Below the pieces are notes generated by a model that saw nothing but the letters and a program-made list of their open reading frames with translations, made no database searches and had not been told where the DNA came from. Shown here one piece after another: positions 17,073 to 27,000 of a stretch of DNA of 64,000 bases (the first letter of the stretch is position 1; every line of letters begins with the position of its first letter). This DNA comes from Aureimonas ureilytica DSM 18598 = NBRC 106430. GTDB lineage: Bacteria > Pseudomonadota > Alphaproteobacteria > Rhizobiales > Rhizobiaceae. The stretch covers positions 248,001 to 312,000 of the forward strand of contig NZ_ARQE01000005.1 of NCBI RefSeq assembly GCF_000382705.1, in the 5' to 3' direction. The position numbers were made by a program, and so were the translations under genes.

Positions 17073-17189
17073 CTGGCCCTGCCGAGTGTCTTGCGTTTCG
17101 TTAGGGAAAAGTTACCCCCGCACCCCGAATCGGCCTATCCCCAAAAATCACTATAGGGTTAACGCCCCCTGAAGGCGTTGCAAATAAGT

Positions 17190-17215
17190 CAACGCGTTTT
17201 CAATGCGTTAACCAT
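17190..17215. promoter_or_regulatory. Tandem CAAYGCGTT repeats and GCGTTAACCAT motif upstream of ftcR
   Basis: CAACGCGTT at 17190-17198 and CAATGCGTT at 17201-17209 are exactly 11 bp apart, one helical turn, the layout typical of OmpR-family binding sites. The second repeat continues into GCGTTAACCAT (17205-17215), an 11-mer that recurs upstream of flgB. Both lie about 120-140 bp upstream of the ftcR start. Candidate autoregulatory or VisNR-responsive site; inference. Confidence 0.4.
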
Positions 17216-17251
17216 ATCAAGGGGCTCGGAACGCTATTTTTTGCAACGCAA

Positions 17252-17281
17252 AAGGCGGGAAAGGTCGCCCTTTCCCGCCTT
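17252..17281 (-). terminator. Terminator downstream of fliK
   Basis: A perfect 12-bp stem AAGGCGGGAAAG/CTTTCCCGCCTT with a 6-nt loop is followed by TTTTGC on the minus strand. It lies 22 bp after the fliK stop and separates the fliF-fliK unit from ftcR. Confidence 0.82.
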
Positions 17282-17303
17282 CGATGTGAACGCCGATCCC
17301 GGA

Positions 17304-18872
17304 TCAGAGATAGGTGGAGGAACGGGCCCGCGCCGGGGTCTCGTCGCGCCCGGCCGGAGCGCCCCCCTCCTCGCGGCGGGGGCTCCGGCCGCCCTCCCCG
17401 CCCCGGCTCTCCGAGCCCTCGCGGAAGGTCTGGCCCGAGGAGGTTCCGCCGCCCGAACCGTCACCGCCCCCCGTCCCCGCCGAGCCGTCGGCCGCGCGTG
17501 TGGCATTGGGCTGGATGTCCTTGGCGACCACGGTGATCGCCGCATCGTCCACCGAGAATCCGGCGCGCTCCAGGAGCTGCCGCAGGGCGCCGCGATCCTC
17601 CGACAGGAGAACCGCCGTGTCGGCGCGGCTCGCCGCGAGTTCCACGGTGAGGCGTCCTTCCGACAGGCGCATGGAAACGTCGAGCGTGCCCAGATGCTCG
17701 GGCTTGAGCTGAATGGTGAGCGTCTTCAACGCGGCGCCGCCCGCGCGCATGCGAAGATGCTCCTGGCTGTCGGTGCCGGCGCTGGGCGCCGGGCGCGCCG
17801 CCGGCTCGCCGAGCACTTCCAGCATCCGGTCGGCGATCTGGGTGGCAAGACCGAGGCCGCCGGCCCCCGCGAGCGCGGGATTGGCCGCGACGTCCTTCGT
17901 CTTGGTGGTGGACGCATCGGCGGAGCGGGCCGCAGCGTCGGCCGCCGCCTCGCGCCGATCTCCGCGCCCTCCCGCCGCATCGCCGCCGCTGCCGCCGCTC
18001 GTGCGGCCGCGGCCCGACAAGCGCGCCAGGGCTTCGTCGAAACGAACCGGCAGTTCCGCCTCGCCATCCGAGCCGGCGGTCGTCGTATCTTTCGCGTCCT
18101 TCGCGTCCTTCGCCTCGCCGGCGCGAGACGTGTCGGAGGCGTCCTTTGCCGCGATCTGGGCGCTTTTCTTGTCCGCGAGCCCGGCCAGGAGCGACGCCGT
18201 CTCGTCGGCCGCCCCCTTGCCCGCACCCTTGGCCTGCTTCGTGGCTGCGGCCTCGGCCGCCGCCTTCTCGGTCTCGGCGTCCGCGCGCACCAGAACCATG
18301 CCGTCCTGATGCGGCTCGAAATGCGTTTCCATCTTCAGAACGTCGAGACGCACGGCCTTGCCGCCGGACAATTCCTCGGCCGCGTCCGGGTCGATCTGAG
18401 CCGCCTTGTCGTCCGGCACCAGCGTGCGCGCGACATGGGCGTCCTCGTCCTTCGACGGGGCCTTGTCTTTGGCGCTCGCGGCCGCTGCCTGCGTCAGGAG
18501 GCCGAGAAGCGACTGGAGCGAGCGCGCGTCCTTGCCGTCGGTGGCCGTCTCGTCCGTCTTTGTCTCGTCGGCCGCCGTTTCATCGGCCGAAACAGTCGAA
18601 GTGTCCTCGCTCGCATTCGCCGCCACGCTGGCCGAGGCGCCGCCGGTCTCGGCCTTCGGCTCGGGGGACTTCGCGGGCGTTTTCTGCGGCCCGGCCGCAG
18701 CGTCAGGCTTGGCCGCGTCCTGCCCGGAGGCGGCGTCGCGTTGCGGCGGCTTGGCGTCGCGGATGGCCGCATCGAAGGCGCGCCCCTGGTCGCGGCGCGC
18801 GCCATTGTCCTGCGGCGCCGATTTGATCGCCGGCTCGCGGTCGGTCTTCGGCGGAGATAGGTCGATCTTCAT
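17304..18872 (-). CDS. fliK: Flagellar hook-length control protein FliK (MotD)
   Basis: A 522-residue protein. The first ~300 residues are low-complexity, rich in Ala, Lys, Asp, Glu and Thr, consistent with the disordered ruler region. Residues ~385-465 carry the hook-length C-terminal domain: L-K-T-L-T-I-Q-L-K-P-E-H-L-G-T-L-D-V, then R-L-S-E-G-R-L-T-V-E-L and a helix L-R-Q-L-L-E-R-A-G. In Rhizobium this gene was first called motD. FliK sets hook length and switches export specificity through FlhB. It follows motC by 6 bp and is last before a terminator. Confidence 0.9.
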   Translation of the reverse strand: MKIDLSPPKTDREPAIKSAPQDNGARRDQGRAFDAAIRDAKPPQRDAASGQDAAKPDAAAGPQKTPAKSPEPKAETGGASASVAANASEDTSTVSADETAADETKTDETATDGKDARSLQSLLGLLTQAAAASAKDKAPSKDEDAHVARTLVPDDKAAQIDPDAAEELSGGKAVRLDVLKMETHFEPHQDGMVLVRADAETEKAAAEAAATKQAKGAGKGAADETASLLAGLADKKSAQIAAKDASDTSRAGEAKDAKDAKDTTTAGSDGEAELPVRFDEALARLSGRGRTSGGSGGDAAGGRGDRREAAADAAARSADASTTKTKDVAANPALAGAGGLGLATQIADRMLEVLGEPAARPAPSAGTDSQEHLRMRAGGAALKTLTIQLKPEHLGTLDVSMRLSEGRLTVELAASRADTAVLLSEDRGALRQLLERAGFSVDDAAITVVAKDIQPNATRAADGSAGTGGGDGSGGGTSSGQTFREGSESRGGEGGRSPRREEGGAPAGRDETPARARSSTYL

Positions 18873-18878
18873 GAGGGC

Positions 18879-20147
18879 TCAGGGCTTCAGGACTTGGGAG
18901 GATTGGGCGAGCGCGGCTTCGGCCTGCGCCAGGATGGCGGGGGCGGCTTCGCCAGCGCCGGCGGGCGCGGCGGCCCCGGGCGGCATCTGCGCGAGCGTCG
19001 CGTCGATCGAGTCGAGCACGGCATAGGCCGCGTCCAGAAGCTTGCCGTCTTCGGGATGGAGCTGGGCGCGGTCGATCGCATCGAGCGTCGCGCGCGCCTC
19101 CGCCGGCTTCAGGGAGCCGAGCGAGGACGCGGTCGCATAGAGCTCGGCGCGATCCTGATCGGCGGGCGCAAGTCCGGGCAGCGCGAGCGCGGCGTCGGCG
19201 GCCGCCTTGGCGAAGTGCAGATTGCCTTCCACGAGCGAGCGGCGCGCGGCCGCGAGATAAAGCGTCTGACGACGCGCATCCGGCAGGCTGGCGATCACGT
19301 CGGACATATCGGCCAGCGCCTCATCGGCCTGCTCGCTCGCCCGGCTGGTCACCATGGCGGTGAAGCGGGCCTCGAAATTGCCGGCATAGGTGCTGTCGGC
19401 GAAGCGGTCGAAATAGCGGCGGGCCAGCTGGTCGGCGCGCGCATGGTCGCCGGACGCGTCCACCAGCATGGCGCCGAGACGCAGCGACGCTTCCTCGATC
19501 AGCGTGCCGGGCGCCAGCAAGCGCGCCTGGTCGAGATGGGGAATGGCCTTTTCGGGATGGTCGATCTGATCGATCTGCCCCATCACCAGATGAAGCTGCG
19601 CCGCCAGAACCGGCTCCATGCCCTCGAAGTGAACTTCGGCGAACTTCTTGCGCGCCTTGTCGAGATTGTTGTTCACATAGGCCAGCGTCCCTTCCAGGAG
19701 CGGCATCTGCGTTTCGTCGAGAAGCTTCTCGCGCATCAGACGCTCGAGCACGTCGGGCGTGCCGCCGCTGAGGGCGAAGAGAACGACGGAGCGGAAATTG
19801 CGCGGGTCGCGCCAGACCGCCGGATCGGCCTCGAGGAAGGTGCGTCCGAAGCGGCGCAGGAGCAGCGCCTGCACCCGGATCGCCCGGCCGTTGCCGCGCG
19901 CCACCTGATCCTGCAGGAACTGCACCGAGCGCATGACGTCGAAGGGCATGGGCGCCCGGGTCGTCGCCCAATGCTCGGCGCCCTCCCCTCCCTCGGCGGG
20001 CGAGGCGGCGTCCGTCGCGGCCGCGGCCGAAGCCGCAACTCCATGACCGCCCGAAGCGGCCGCTTCGCCGTGTCCCCCGCCCTCGGCCCGGAGGGCTCCG
20101 GTCCCGAGGATCAGGGCGCACAAGGCCACTCCGAACACTGTCTTCAC
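18879..20147 (-). CDS. motC: Periplasmic motility protein MotC
   Basis: A 422-residue protein read from GTG 20147 (VKTVFGVALCALILGTGALRA), where the first ~22 residues form a signal peptide. An Ala/Gly/His-rich linker follows, and then an all-helical region containing M-P-F-D-V-M-R-S-V-Q-F-L-Q-D-Q-V-A-R-G-N near residue 75. In S. meliloti MotC is a periplasmic partner of the stator protein MotB and is specific to rhizobia-like motors; its chaperone is MotE. The motE homologue is at 29781-30419. The GTG start overlaps the motB stop (GTGA), implying coupled translation with its partner. Confidence 0.9.
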   Translation of the reverse strand: MKTVFGVALCALILGTGALRAEGGGHGEAAASGGHGVAASAAAATDAASPAEGGEGAEHWATTRAPMPFDVMRSVQFLQDQVARGNGRAIRVQALLLRRFGRTFLEADPAVWRDPRNFRSVVLFALSGGTPDVLERLMREKLLDETQMPLLEGTLAYVNNNLDKARKKFAEVHFEGMEPVLAAQLHLVMGQIDQIDHPEKAIPHLDQARLLAPGTLIEEASLRLGAMLVDASGDHARADQLARRYFDRFADSTYAGNFEARFTAMVTSRASEQADEALADMSDVIASLPDARRQTLYLAAARRSLVEGNLHFAKAAADAALALPGLAPADQDRAELYATASSLGSLKPAEARATLDAIDRAQLHPEDGKLLDAAYAVLDSIDATLAQMPPGAAAPAGAGEAAPAILAQAEAALAQSSQVLKP

Positions 20148-21286
20148 GCCTTTGGCTCTTTCAGAAGGATTTCGATGCGACGGTTGCTGGCCGCTTCGGG
20201 ATCGGACGGATTGCTGGGCTGGCGGTCGGCCACGCCCTCGATCGCCTCGACGCGCTTGTCGTCGAGCCCGCCGCGCATGAGCATGTAATAGGCCATGTGC
20301 GCACGGTCGGTGGACAGGCGCCAGTTGTCGAGCTCGCCGCTCTTGCCCGCATAGGGGCGCGCGTCCGTGTGGCCGCGAATGACGATTTCGCCAGGCCGGT
20401 CCTTCAGGATCGCGGCGATCTTTTCCATCAGGCGGATCGCGTCGGCGGTGGGCCGGGCGGAGCCGATCTGGAACATGCCGGTGTCGAGCGTATCGGCGAG
20501 CGAGATCGTCACCGTTCCCGAGCCCGGGCTGCCCGCCTTCACCGCGACGTCGGCGGCGGCCGCCGCGTCGGGAGCGCTGGCGGCGATCTCCTTCTGCAGC
20601 TTGGCGGCGTCGATGTCCTGCGCGGTCTGCGGCTTGGTGCTCGGCGGCGGCGTGTTGGTGCTCGCCACCGTCTTGAACTCGTCGGCCGAAGCCGGGGGCA
20701 GATTCTCGCTCAAGGGCTTGTCGGAGAGATCGGAGGCGCTCGCCACCATGTTCGGCTGAAGCTGCCAGGAGCTCGGATCGAACGGATCGCGATAGGCGTC
20801 GCCGCCGTTCAGGCCGGGCAGCCCGCTGCCGTCCGGCTTGCCCTTGGCCGTTCCCTTCTCCACCGCCGGGCCGCCTTCGGCGACGATCTCGGCGAGAACG
20901 GCATAAGGGTCGCGGAACAGCGCCTGATCCTCGCCGCCCTCGGCGCTGCCGCCGACGGGCTTGCCGCCCGGCTGGCCGGGTTGGGAATTGGGGCCGGTCG
21001 CCGCTTCCGGCGGGGCTTTCGGCGCGTTGTCGGTCTTGGTCAGGCCGTCCGTCGGCGGAACGTCGCTGTTCAGTTCGATCGGGTTGAAATACTGCGCGAT
21101 CTGCTTCTTGGTCGACTGGTCGGATACGGAGGTCAGCCACATCACGAGGAAGAAGGCCATCATCGCCGTCATGAAGTCGGCGAAGGCGATCTTCCAGGCG
21201 CCGCCGTGATGGCCGTCCTCGTGTCCGCCGCCGCGGCGAACGATGATGATGCTCTGGTGGTGGTGGCCGGGATCGGTCGTGCTCAC
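20144..21286 (-). CDS. motB: Flagellar stator protein MotB
   Basis: A 380-residue stator subunit. The N-terminal helix A-W-K-I-A-F-A-D-F-M-T-A-M-M-A-F-F-L-V-M-W-L (residues ~30-52) contains the proton-accepting Asp. The C-terminal OmpA-like peptidoglycan-binding domain (about 250-375) has R-G-H-T-D-A-R-P and a final N-R-R-I-E-I-L-L. Between them lies an extended ~190-residue linker rich in Pro, Gly and Ser, longer than in enteric MotB and characteristic of rhizobial motors that use MotC. The His-rich N-terminus (PGHHH) is notable. It starts at GTG, overlapping the preceding fliH-like stop. Confidence 0.95.
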   Translation of the reverse strand: MSTTDPGHHHQSIIIVRRGGGHEDGHHGGAWKIAFADFMTAMMAFFLVMWLTSVSDQSTKKQIAQYFNPIELNSDVPPTDGLTKTDNAPKAPPEAATGPNSQPGQPGGKPVGGSAEGGEDQALFRDPYAVLAEIVAEGGPAVEKGTAKGKPDGSGLPGLNGGDAYRDPFDPSSWQLQPNMVASASDLSDKPLSENLPPASADEFKTVASTNTPPPSTKPQTAQDIDAAKLQKEIAASAPDAAAAADVAVKAGSPGSGTVTISLADTLDTGMFQIGSARPTADAIRLMEKIAAILKDRPGEIVIRGHTDARPYAGKSGELDNWRLSTDRAHMAYYMLMRGGLDDKRVEAIEGVADRQPSNPSDPEAASNRRIEILLKEPKA

Positions 21287-22119
21287 GACAATGCCTCTTC
21301 CACCGCCTTCAGCCAGGCGGCGAGCCGGGTCTCGATCACGGTCTGATTGGCGTCGATGCGCACGTCCGTTTCAGCCTCGTTGGCGTCGAAGGACACATGA
21401 CGGGCATGATCGCCGAGCTTGGTTTCCAGAGCCTGGAGAAGGTCGCTCGGGCCGGACGCGGCGATCTTCACGGAGGCGCCGTCGAAGGCGATCGTCTTCA
21501 CCGCGCCGGCGAGTTCATCGACCGTCTGGCGCTTGCGCGCGTCGAGAACGAGCGGGCGCAGGAGCGAGGTCAGCGTCGACTTCAGCGCGTCCTCGAACAC
21601 GGCCATCTGCAGGATCACGAGGTCGGCCAGCCGGTCGCCCTCGTTCTCGACCCAGCTCCGGCGCGTGTCCGCCAGCGTCGAGGCCTGTTCGGCGGCGAGC
21701 TGCCGGCGAAGCTCCTCGATGCGCCCGGCCGACACGCGCTCCAAATCCTGGCGCAGCGTTTCGGTTTCCTCGGCGGCCTGGCGGCGCGCGTCCTCGAGCG
21801 CGGCCTCGCGCTCCTCGAGCAGCGCTTCGCGCTCGGCCGCCCAGGCCTCGCGCTCGGCTTCCAGCTCGCGCAGGGGAACGCGCGGCTCGGTGACAGGGCG
21901 CAGCGGCGCCTGCGGGCGGCCGGCGACGCCCGCAGCCTTGGCGGGCGCCTGCGGGGCTCTGGCAGGCGCCGGGCTCGCGATGCGCGGCAGGGCGTTTTCG
22001 AGCGGCCGGGTCACGGCCTTGGGCTGCAGGGCGGCGGCGGCCGGGCGGCGCACCGGAGCGCGGAAGGGGACGAATTCGTCGCCGGACTGGTCGGCCAGGA
22101 GTTGCGAGAGAGGGATCAT
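21283..22119 (-). CDS. fliH: FliH-like flagellar export regulator
   Basis: A 278-residue cytosolic-type protein in three parts. The first ~95 residues are Pro/Ala-rich. A charged coiled coil (about 98-165, Glu/Arg/Ala heptads) follows. The C-terminal domain (about 170-278) has FliH-like features: a helix D-L-V-I-L-Q-M-A-V-F-E-D-A-L-K-S-T-L, then V-x-I-A-A-S-G-P-S-D-L and V-R-I-D-A-N-Q-T-V-I-E-T-R-L. FliH binds FliI and delivers it to the export gate. The gene is 3 bp after fliF, whereas fliI lies at 40527. fliH is often left unannotated in rhizobial clusters, so this is a structural inference. Confidence 0.65.
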   Translation of the reverse strand: MIPLSQLLADQSGDEFVPFRAPVRRPAAAALQPKAVTRPLENALPRIASPAPARAPQAPAKAAGVAGRPQAPLRPVTEPRVPLRELEAEREAWAAEREALLEEREAALEDARRQAAEETETLRQDLERVSAGRIEELRRQLAAEQASTLADTRRSWVENEGDRLADLVILQMAVFEDALKSTLTSLLRPLVLDARKRQTVDELAGAVKTIAFDGASVKIAASGPSDLLQALETKLGDHARHVSFDANEAETDVRIDANQTVIETRLAAWLKAVEEALS

Positions 22120-22122
22120 GGA

Positions 22123-23823
22123 TTAGGCCGCTTCTTTCTCGTGGATCCACTGCTTCAGGATGGCCGCCGCTTGGGCTTCGTCGAACTCGACGAGCTTCTC
22201 CAGGCGGACCTTGGGCGAGTTGGCGCGGTTGCGGGTCAGTTCGTCGAGGAGGTCGTCGGAGCTGTTGGGGTCGCCATAGCCGAGCGAGGCGGCGAGGTCT
22301 TCGGAGAAGCTCATGGCGCCGGGAATTCCCATGATTTCAGGAACGTCGAGGGAGGGATTGTGCAGCTCGATCGTGTCGTCCGAGCCGAGCGCGGCATTGT
22401 CGTTGGAGGCGGACGGGCCGGCGATGGCGCGAATGGCGGGCTTGAGGCCGAACCAGATCACGAGAACCGCGACCACGAGGATGGTGAGGGCGTTGACCAC
22501 CGTGCCGGACTGCTTGAGCAGCATCTCGGCGTAGCTCGGCGCGGGCACGGGCTCGAGATCGCGGCCGTTGGAGACGAAGTCCACCGCCGTCACTTCCAGC
22601 TGGTCGCCGCGCGCGTCGGAGATGCCGGAGGCGGAGGCGACGAGCTTGCGGACCTCGGCCAGCGCGGCGTCGATCTGCTCGGGCGTCGGGTTCTCGCCGA
22701 GCGTCGCGGCGAGGCGGGCGCGGTTGACCACCACGGCGACCGAGAGCTTCTTGACGTTGTAGCCGTCGGAAACGGTCTGCGTCGTGGTCTCGTTGATCTC
22801 GTAGTTCGTCAGTTCCTCGCGCCGGTCCTTGGCTTCCGACGAGCTGTTGCCGGGCGCGTTGGCCTGCGGCTGCGCCTGCGGCACGTTCTGGCCGGCGGTG
22901 GCGGGATTGTTGCCGGCCGTGTCGTTCGACTGTCCGGTTTCGCGCACCGTGCGGGTGGAGCGCTCGACGCGGCCCTCGGGGTCGAAGATGCGGGCGTTGG
23001 TCTGCTTGCGGTCGGTGTCGAGCCGGGCGATGACCGAGGACTGGAAGTTGCCGACGCCGAGATAGGGCGCGAGCGTGCGGCGGATCGAGTCCTCGATCGA
23101 GGAGGAGACGACCGATTCCATGCCGAGCTGCTTGGAGGAGCCGGCGGTCGAGGAATCGTCGCCCGAGGCCAGGAGGCGGCCGTCGGTGTTGAGCACCGTC
23201 ACCTGATCGACCTTCATGCCGGGAATGGCGGACGCGACAAGATGGCGGATGGCCTGCGCGTTGGCGAAATCCTCGACATTGTCGGTGCGGATCACGACGC
23301 TGGCGGACGGGGGCTGCTGTTCGCGGCGGAACGAGCCCTGCTCGGGCAGGACGATGTGGACGCGGGCGGCGCGCACGTCCTTCAGCGTCTGGATGGTGCG
23401 GGCGAGCTCGCCCTCCAGCGCGCGGACCTTGGTCACCTCCTGCATGAAGGTGGTGAGGCCCATCGAGCCCATCGTGTCGAAGAGCTCGTAGCCGGCCTTG
23501 TCGGAGCGCGGCAGGCTCTTTTCGGCGAGCAGCATGCGTGCCGTCGCGGTCTGCGAGAAATTGGTGGAGACCGTGTCGCCGGTGGCGTTCACGTCGAAGG
23601 GAATGCCGGCTTCCTGGAGCGCGGTGCCGATGCGCGCCACGTCCTGCCGGTCGAGGCCCGAATACAGGACCTCCATCGTCGGCTTCGACAGCGTCCAGGC
23701 CGCCAGGCTCACGAGGGCGATCGCCACGACGCCGACCATGGCCAGCGCGCCGAGCTTTCGGCCGCCGAGCGCCTGAAGGTTCGAGAGGAGTTTCTGGGCC
23801 TCTGCCCGAGCGACCATCGCCAT
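22123..23823 (-). CDS. fliF: Flagellar MS-ring protein FliF
   Basis: I place the start at ATG 23823 (MAMVARAEAQKLLSNL), giving 566 residues; the upstream in-frame sequence is Arg-rich and lies before any recognisable domain. A transmembrane helix lies at residues ~27-48 and a second near 440. Between them are ring-building domains: M-E-V-L-Y-S-G-L-D-R-Q-D-V, V-R-A-L-E-G-E-L-A-R-T-I, A-R-V-H-I-V-L-P-E. The C-terminal tail, which binds FliG, is acidic and ends in L-K-Q-W-I-H-E-K. FliF forms the MS ring. It heads the fliF-fliH-motB-motC-fliK run, next to the flagellin gene. Confidence 0.96.
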   Translation of the reverse strand: MAMVARAEAQKLLSNLQALGGRKLGALAMVGVVAIALVSLAAWTLSKPTMEVLYSGLDRQDVARIGTALQEAGIPFDVNATGDTVSTNFSQTATARMLLAEKSLPRSDKAGYELFDTMGSMGLTTFMQEVTKVRALEGELARTIQTLKDVRAARVHIVLPEQGSFRREQQPPSASVVIRTDNVEDFANAQAIRHLVASAIPGMKVDQVTVLNTDGRLLASGDDSSTAGSSKQLGMESVVSSSIEDSIRRTLAPYLGVGNFQSSVIARLDTDRKQTNARIFDPEGRVERSTRTVRETGQSNDTAGNNPATAGQNVPQAQPQANAPGNSSSEAKDRREELTNYEINETTTQTVSDGYNVKKLSVAVVVNRARLAATLGENPTPEQIDAALAEVRKLVASASGISDARGDQLEVTAVDFVSNGRDLEPVPAPSYAEMLLKQSGTVVNALTILVVAVLVIWFGLKPAIRAIAGPSASNDNAALGSDDTIELHNPSLDVPEIMGIPGAMSFSEDLAASLGYGDPNSSDDLLDELTRNRANSPKVRLEKLVEFDEAQAAAILKQWIHEKEAA

Positions 23824-23983
23824 ATACGTTCGCCTGCGGATGCGGGGAGTGATGAGGCATCTTTGGGCGCGCAAGCTTGTGCGGACGTGATCGGTTTAAC
23901 CAACCGGCAAGGTTCAGGGCCACCCTGGCCCCTCCCCTCCAGCAACGACCCCAATTCGCGCCGTTGCTGTTGCGAAACGAAAA

Positions 23984-24013
23984 CACCCCCCGGACCGCAA
24001 GGTGCGAGGGGTG
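23984..24013 (-). terminator. Terminator downstream of the flagellin gene
   Basis: A 6-bp G/C stem (CACCCC at 23984-23989 with GGGGTG at 24008-24013) around an 18-nt interior is followed on the minus strand by TTTTCGTTTCG. It lies about 60 bp after the flagellin stop and marks the flagellin gene as monocistronic. Confidence 0.6.
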
Positions 24014-24072
24014 CCTTTGAAGTAGGCGTGAACCGGCGGGGGTTTCCCGCCGATCCGTCTTCGATCGCTGGA

Positions 24073-27000
24073 TCAGCCGCGGAAGAGCGAGAGGACGCTC
24101 TGAGCGGACTGGTTGGCGATCGAGAGCGACTGAACGCCGAGCTGCGACTTGACCTGCAGAGCCTGCAGCTTGGTCGACTCTTCGGTCATGTCGGCGTCCA
24201 CGAGGTTGCCGACGCCCTTCTCGATCGTGTCCATCAGCGTGTTCACGAAGTTCTTCTGCATGTCGATGCGCGAGGCGACCGAACCCAGCGAAGCGGCAGC
24301 CGTCGTGACCTTGTTGATCGCGTCGTTGACCAGCGAGATGTAGGCCGCGAAGACGTCCTTGCGGTTGGCACTGGTCACGCCGGCCGTGGTCAGCGCGGCG
24401 TCCGAGACGTCGATCTTGTCGACCGACATCGTGTTGCCACCGTTCGCAGCGGTCAGGCCGGTCACCAGCAGCGAGCCGGAAGCCGGAGCTGCGGTGCGGG
24501 TGATGACCAGAGCACCGCTCGGTCCCGTCGTCGATACCGAAGCCTGGACGCCGGCCGCCGTGAAGGCGCTGGTCAGCACTGCCGCGTAGTCCGTCACGCT
24601 GCCGATCACGCCGTTCTGACCCGGCAGAGCCGCATCGACGCGAGCCCGGTCGATCGTGACCGCCTTGGACACGTTGTCCACGACGACGTTGAACGAGATG
24701 ACATCGTTCGCACCGATCGTCTGCGGGCCGGCGAAGTTCGCCGTGCTCGTGAGAACCGCGGTGGACGTTGTGGACGAGGGCGTTCCCGTGCCGCTGACGG
24801 CACCGGCGGTGAGGCCGGCGAACGCCGTGTCGGTACCGCTGCCGTCCTGCGCCTGAACGTTCGAGATCGCCAGATAGGCCTGGGAGCCCGTGGCGACGGT
24901 CTTCAGCGTCATGGCGTAGGTCGGGGAGCTGCCGGTGTCGACATCGAACAACACCGCGCCGCCGAAGCCTGTCACGCTGTCGTTCAGGGCGGACTGCACG
25001 CGGGTCTTGAAGATTGCGGCATCGGCCAGCTTACCGGCGGTCGAGGTATCGCCCGTCATGCCGTCGGTCGAGATCGTGATCGTCTTCTGCGTCCCGCCGT
25101 TGTTGATCGTCAGCGAGATGCGGTCGTTGTTCTTGATACCGGTGTTGTCGAAGGTGCCGATGGACTGCGTCGGAGCCGTCGCACTACCGTAACCGACCAC
25201 ACCACCCGTGGTGCTGGCCGTCTTCACGCCAGAGGCGTAGTAATTGGACGTCGAGTTCTCGGCGAAGCCCAAGCGGCTGGTAGCGCTCGCGGTACCGGCA
25301 ACAGAAGCCGTTCCGTTGATGGTGGCCTGGACGTTGCTGATACCGACAGCCATGTCGGCACCCTTCTTCTTGGTCTCGACGCTGAAGTGGCCCGCACCGT
25401 CCGTGACGACCTTGATGTCGCCCTGATTATAGGTCGCGCCGGTCCCGTTGAACTGGGAGAGGCCGAAGCCGGTCGTGTTGGCGTCGATCTTCGCCTGGAG
25501 GAAGGCCGCGAACTCGGTTGCCGTCGGCTGGCCCTTGGTCGCCCAGTTGGCAACGAGACCACCTGCGAGGAAGTCGACCGTCTGGAACGTGTGGGTGATC
25601 CGCTTCACGGTCGAGCCGTACTGCACATCCATCGAGAACGTATCGCCCGCGACGATACCCGCACCCGTACCCGTACCCTTCACGACGCTCGTCGAGCTGG
25701 CCGCGATGGCGTTGCCGCCAGAAGCCGCGAAGCCATTGGTCTTGGTGACCGTGCCGAGCTGCAGCGACTCCTGCGAGCCGACGATCCCAGCCTTGGTCTT
25801 GATGTCGATGGTGTCACCGGAGGTATTGGACACGACGATGTCGCCGGCCTGGTAGGCACGTCCATTCGTCTGCGAGAAGGTGCCGGCGAACTGCTGGTCG
25901 ATCTTATCCTGGAGCTTTAGGATGAGGTCAGCCTTCGCCAGGGTACCGGCGCTGAAACCGTCGGCGGTGATCGTCTTCGGCACGCCGTTGAAGTTCAGGC
26001 TGAACTCAACCTTGTCGGTAGCATCGGTGATGGTCACCGCGTTGTTCGCATAGGTGCCAAGAGTGACAGCCACAACCGTCGGGCTGCCGGAAGCGGCCGG
26101 GGTCGCGAACGCGGTAGCGGTCGTGCCCTGCATCGAGGCGGAAGCCTCGTATTCCGTGCCGAACTTCGGAGCCGGCAGCGAGCCGCCCGTCAGCAGGCCG
26201 CCGACGCTCGTGGTCACGCCGTCGCCGTCCGTCCGCGTCACGGCGCTGGCCGAAATCGTGGCCGAGGTGCCAACCGCGCTGGTTTCGATGGTCACGGCGC
26301 CCGACGTGCCGGCCACGTTTCCGCCGACCTTCACGGTCGCGGGGGCGGCGGTCGAAGCCGAGCCCGTGAGGGCGAGGTTGACAGCGCCCTGAAGCTTCGA
26401 AGCGAAGTTCGCGGCGGTGAGGCCCGTCGTGTCCAGCCGGACGAGGTTGGACGTTCCGTTGACGTTGAGCGTGAAGCTGAGCTTGTCGCCCTGCGTCACG
26501 CCGGTCATGTCGAGCGTGCCGAGGTTGATCGAAGCGACGCCAGCGGAACCGCCGGCACTCGCCAGAGCCGGCGTGTTGCCGAAGCTCAGCGCCGTCGTGA
26601 CCGGGGGGGTGCCGCCCGGAAGGCCGCCGGCCATCAGGGTGGTGCCGTCCGCCTTCTTCAGCGTGGACTTGCCGTCCAGGATACCATCGGCCGAACCGCT
26701 CTTGTCGAACAGCTTGACGTTCGTGATGTTGACGTCGATCGAGCCGATCGAAACCGCGCCCGAAGCGTCGCGCGAGAAGGACGAGACGACCGACTTCGTC
26801 GCGTTGTAGGAGGCGACCGAGGAGTCGACCGAAAGCCAGTTCTCGCCCGAGAAGGTCGAGGACGAAGCGATCGAGGTCAGCTGCTTCTGAAGCTCGGTGA
26901 TTTCCGACTGGATCTTGGAGCGGTCGACGCCGTCCTGCGTGGCGGCGGTCAGCTTGGACTTGATCTCGTCGAGAACGTCCTTGGCCTTGTTGAGGCCCTG

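Noticed and set aside
23824-23874. A 17-residue N-terminal extension of FliF
   Set aside because: Arg-rich, not conserved in FliF proteins as I know them; ATG 23823 begins the typical FliF sequence.
21397-25920. A 1507-codon open frame on the plus strand, antisense to fliF and the flagellin gene
   Set aside because: It lies opposite two strongly supported genes. Its composition is Arg/Ala/Gly/His-rich as expected for a GC-rich shadow frame, and no domain is recognisable.
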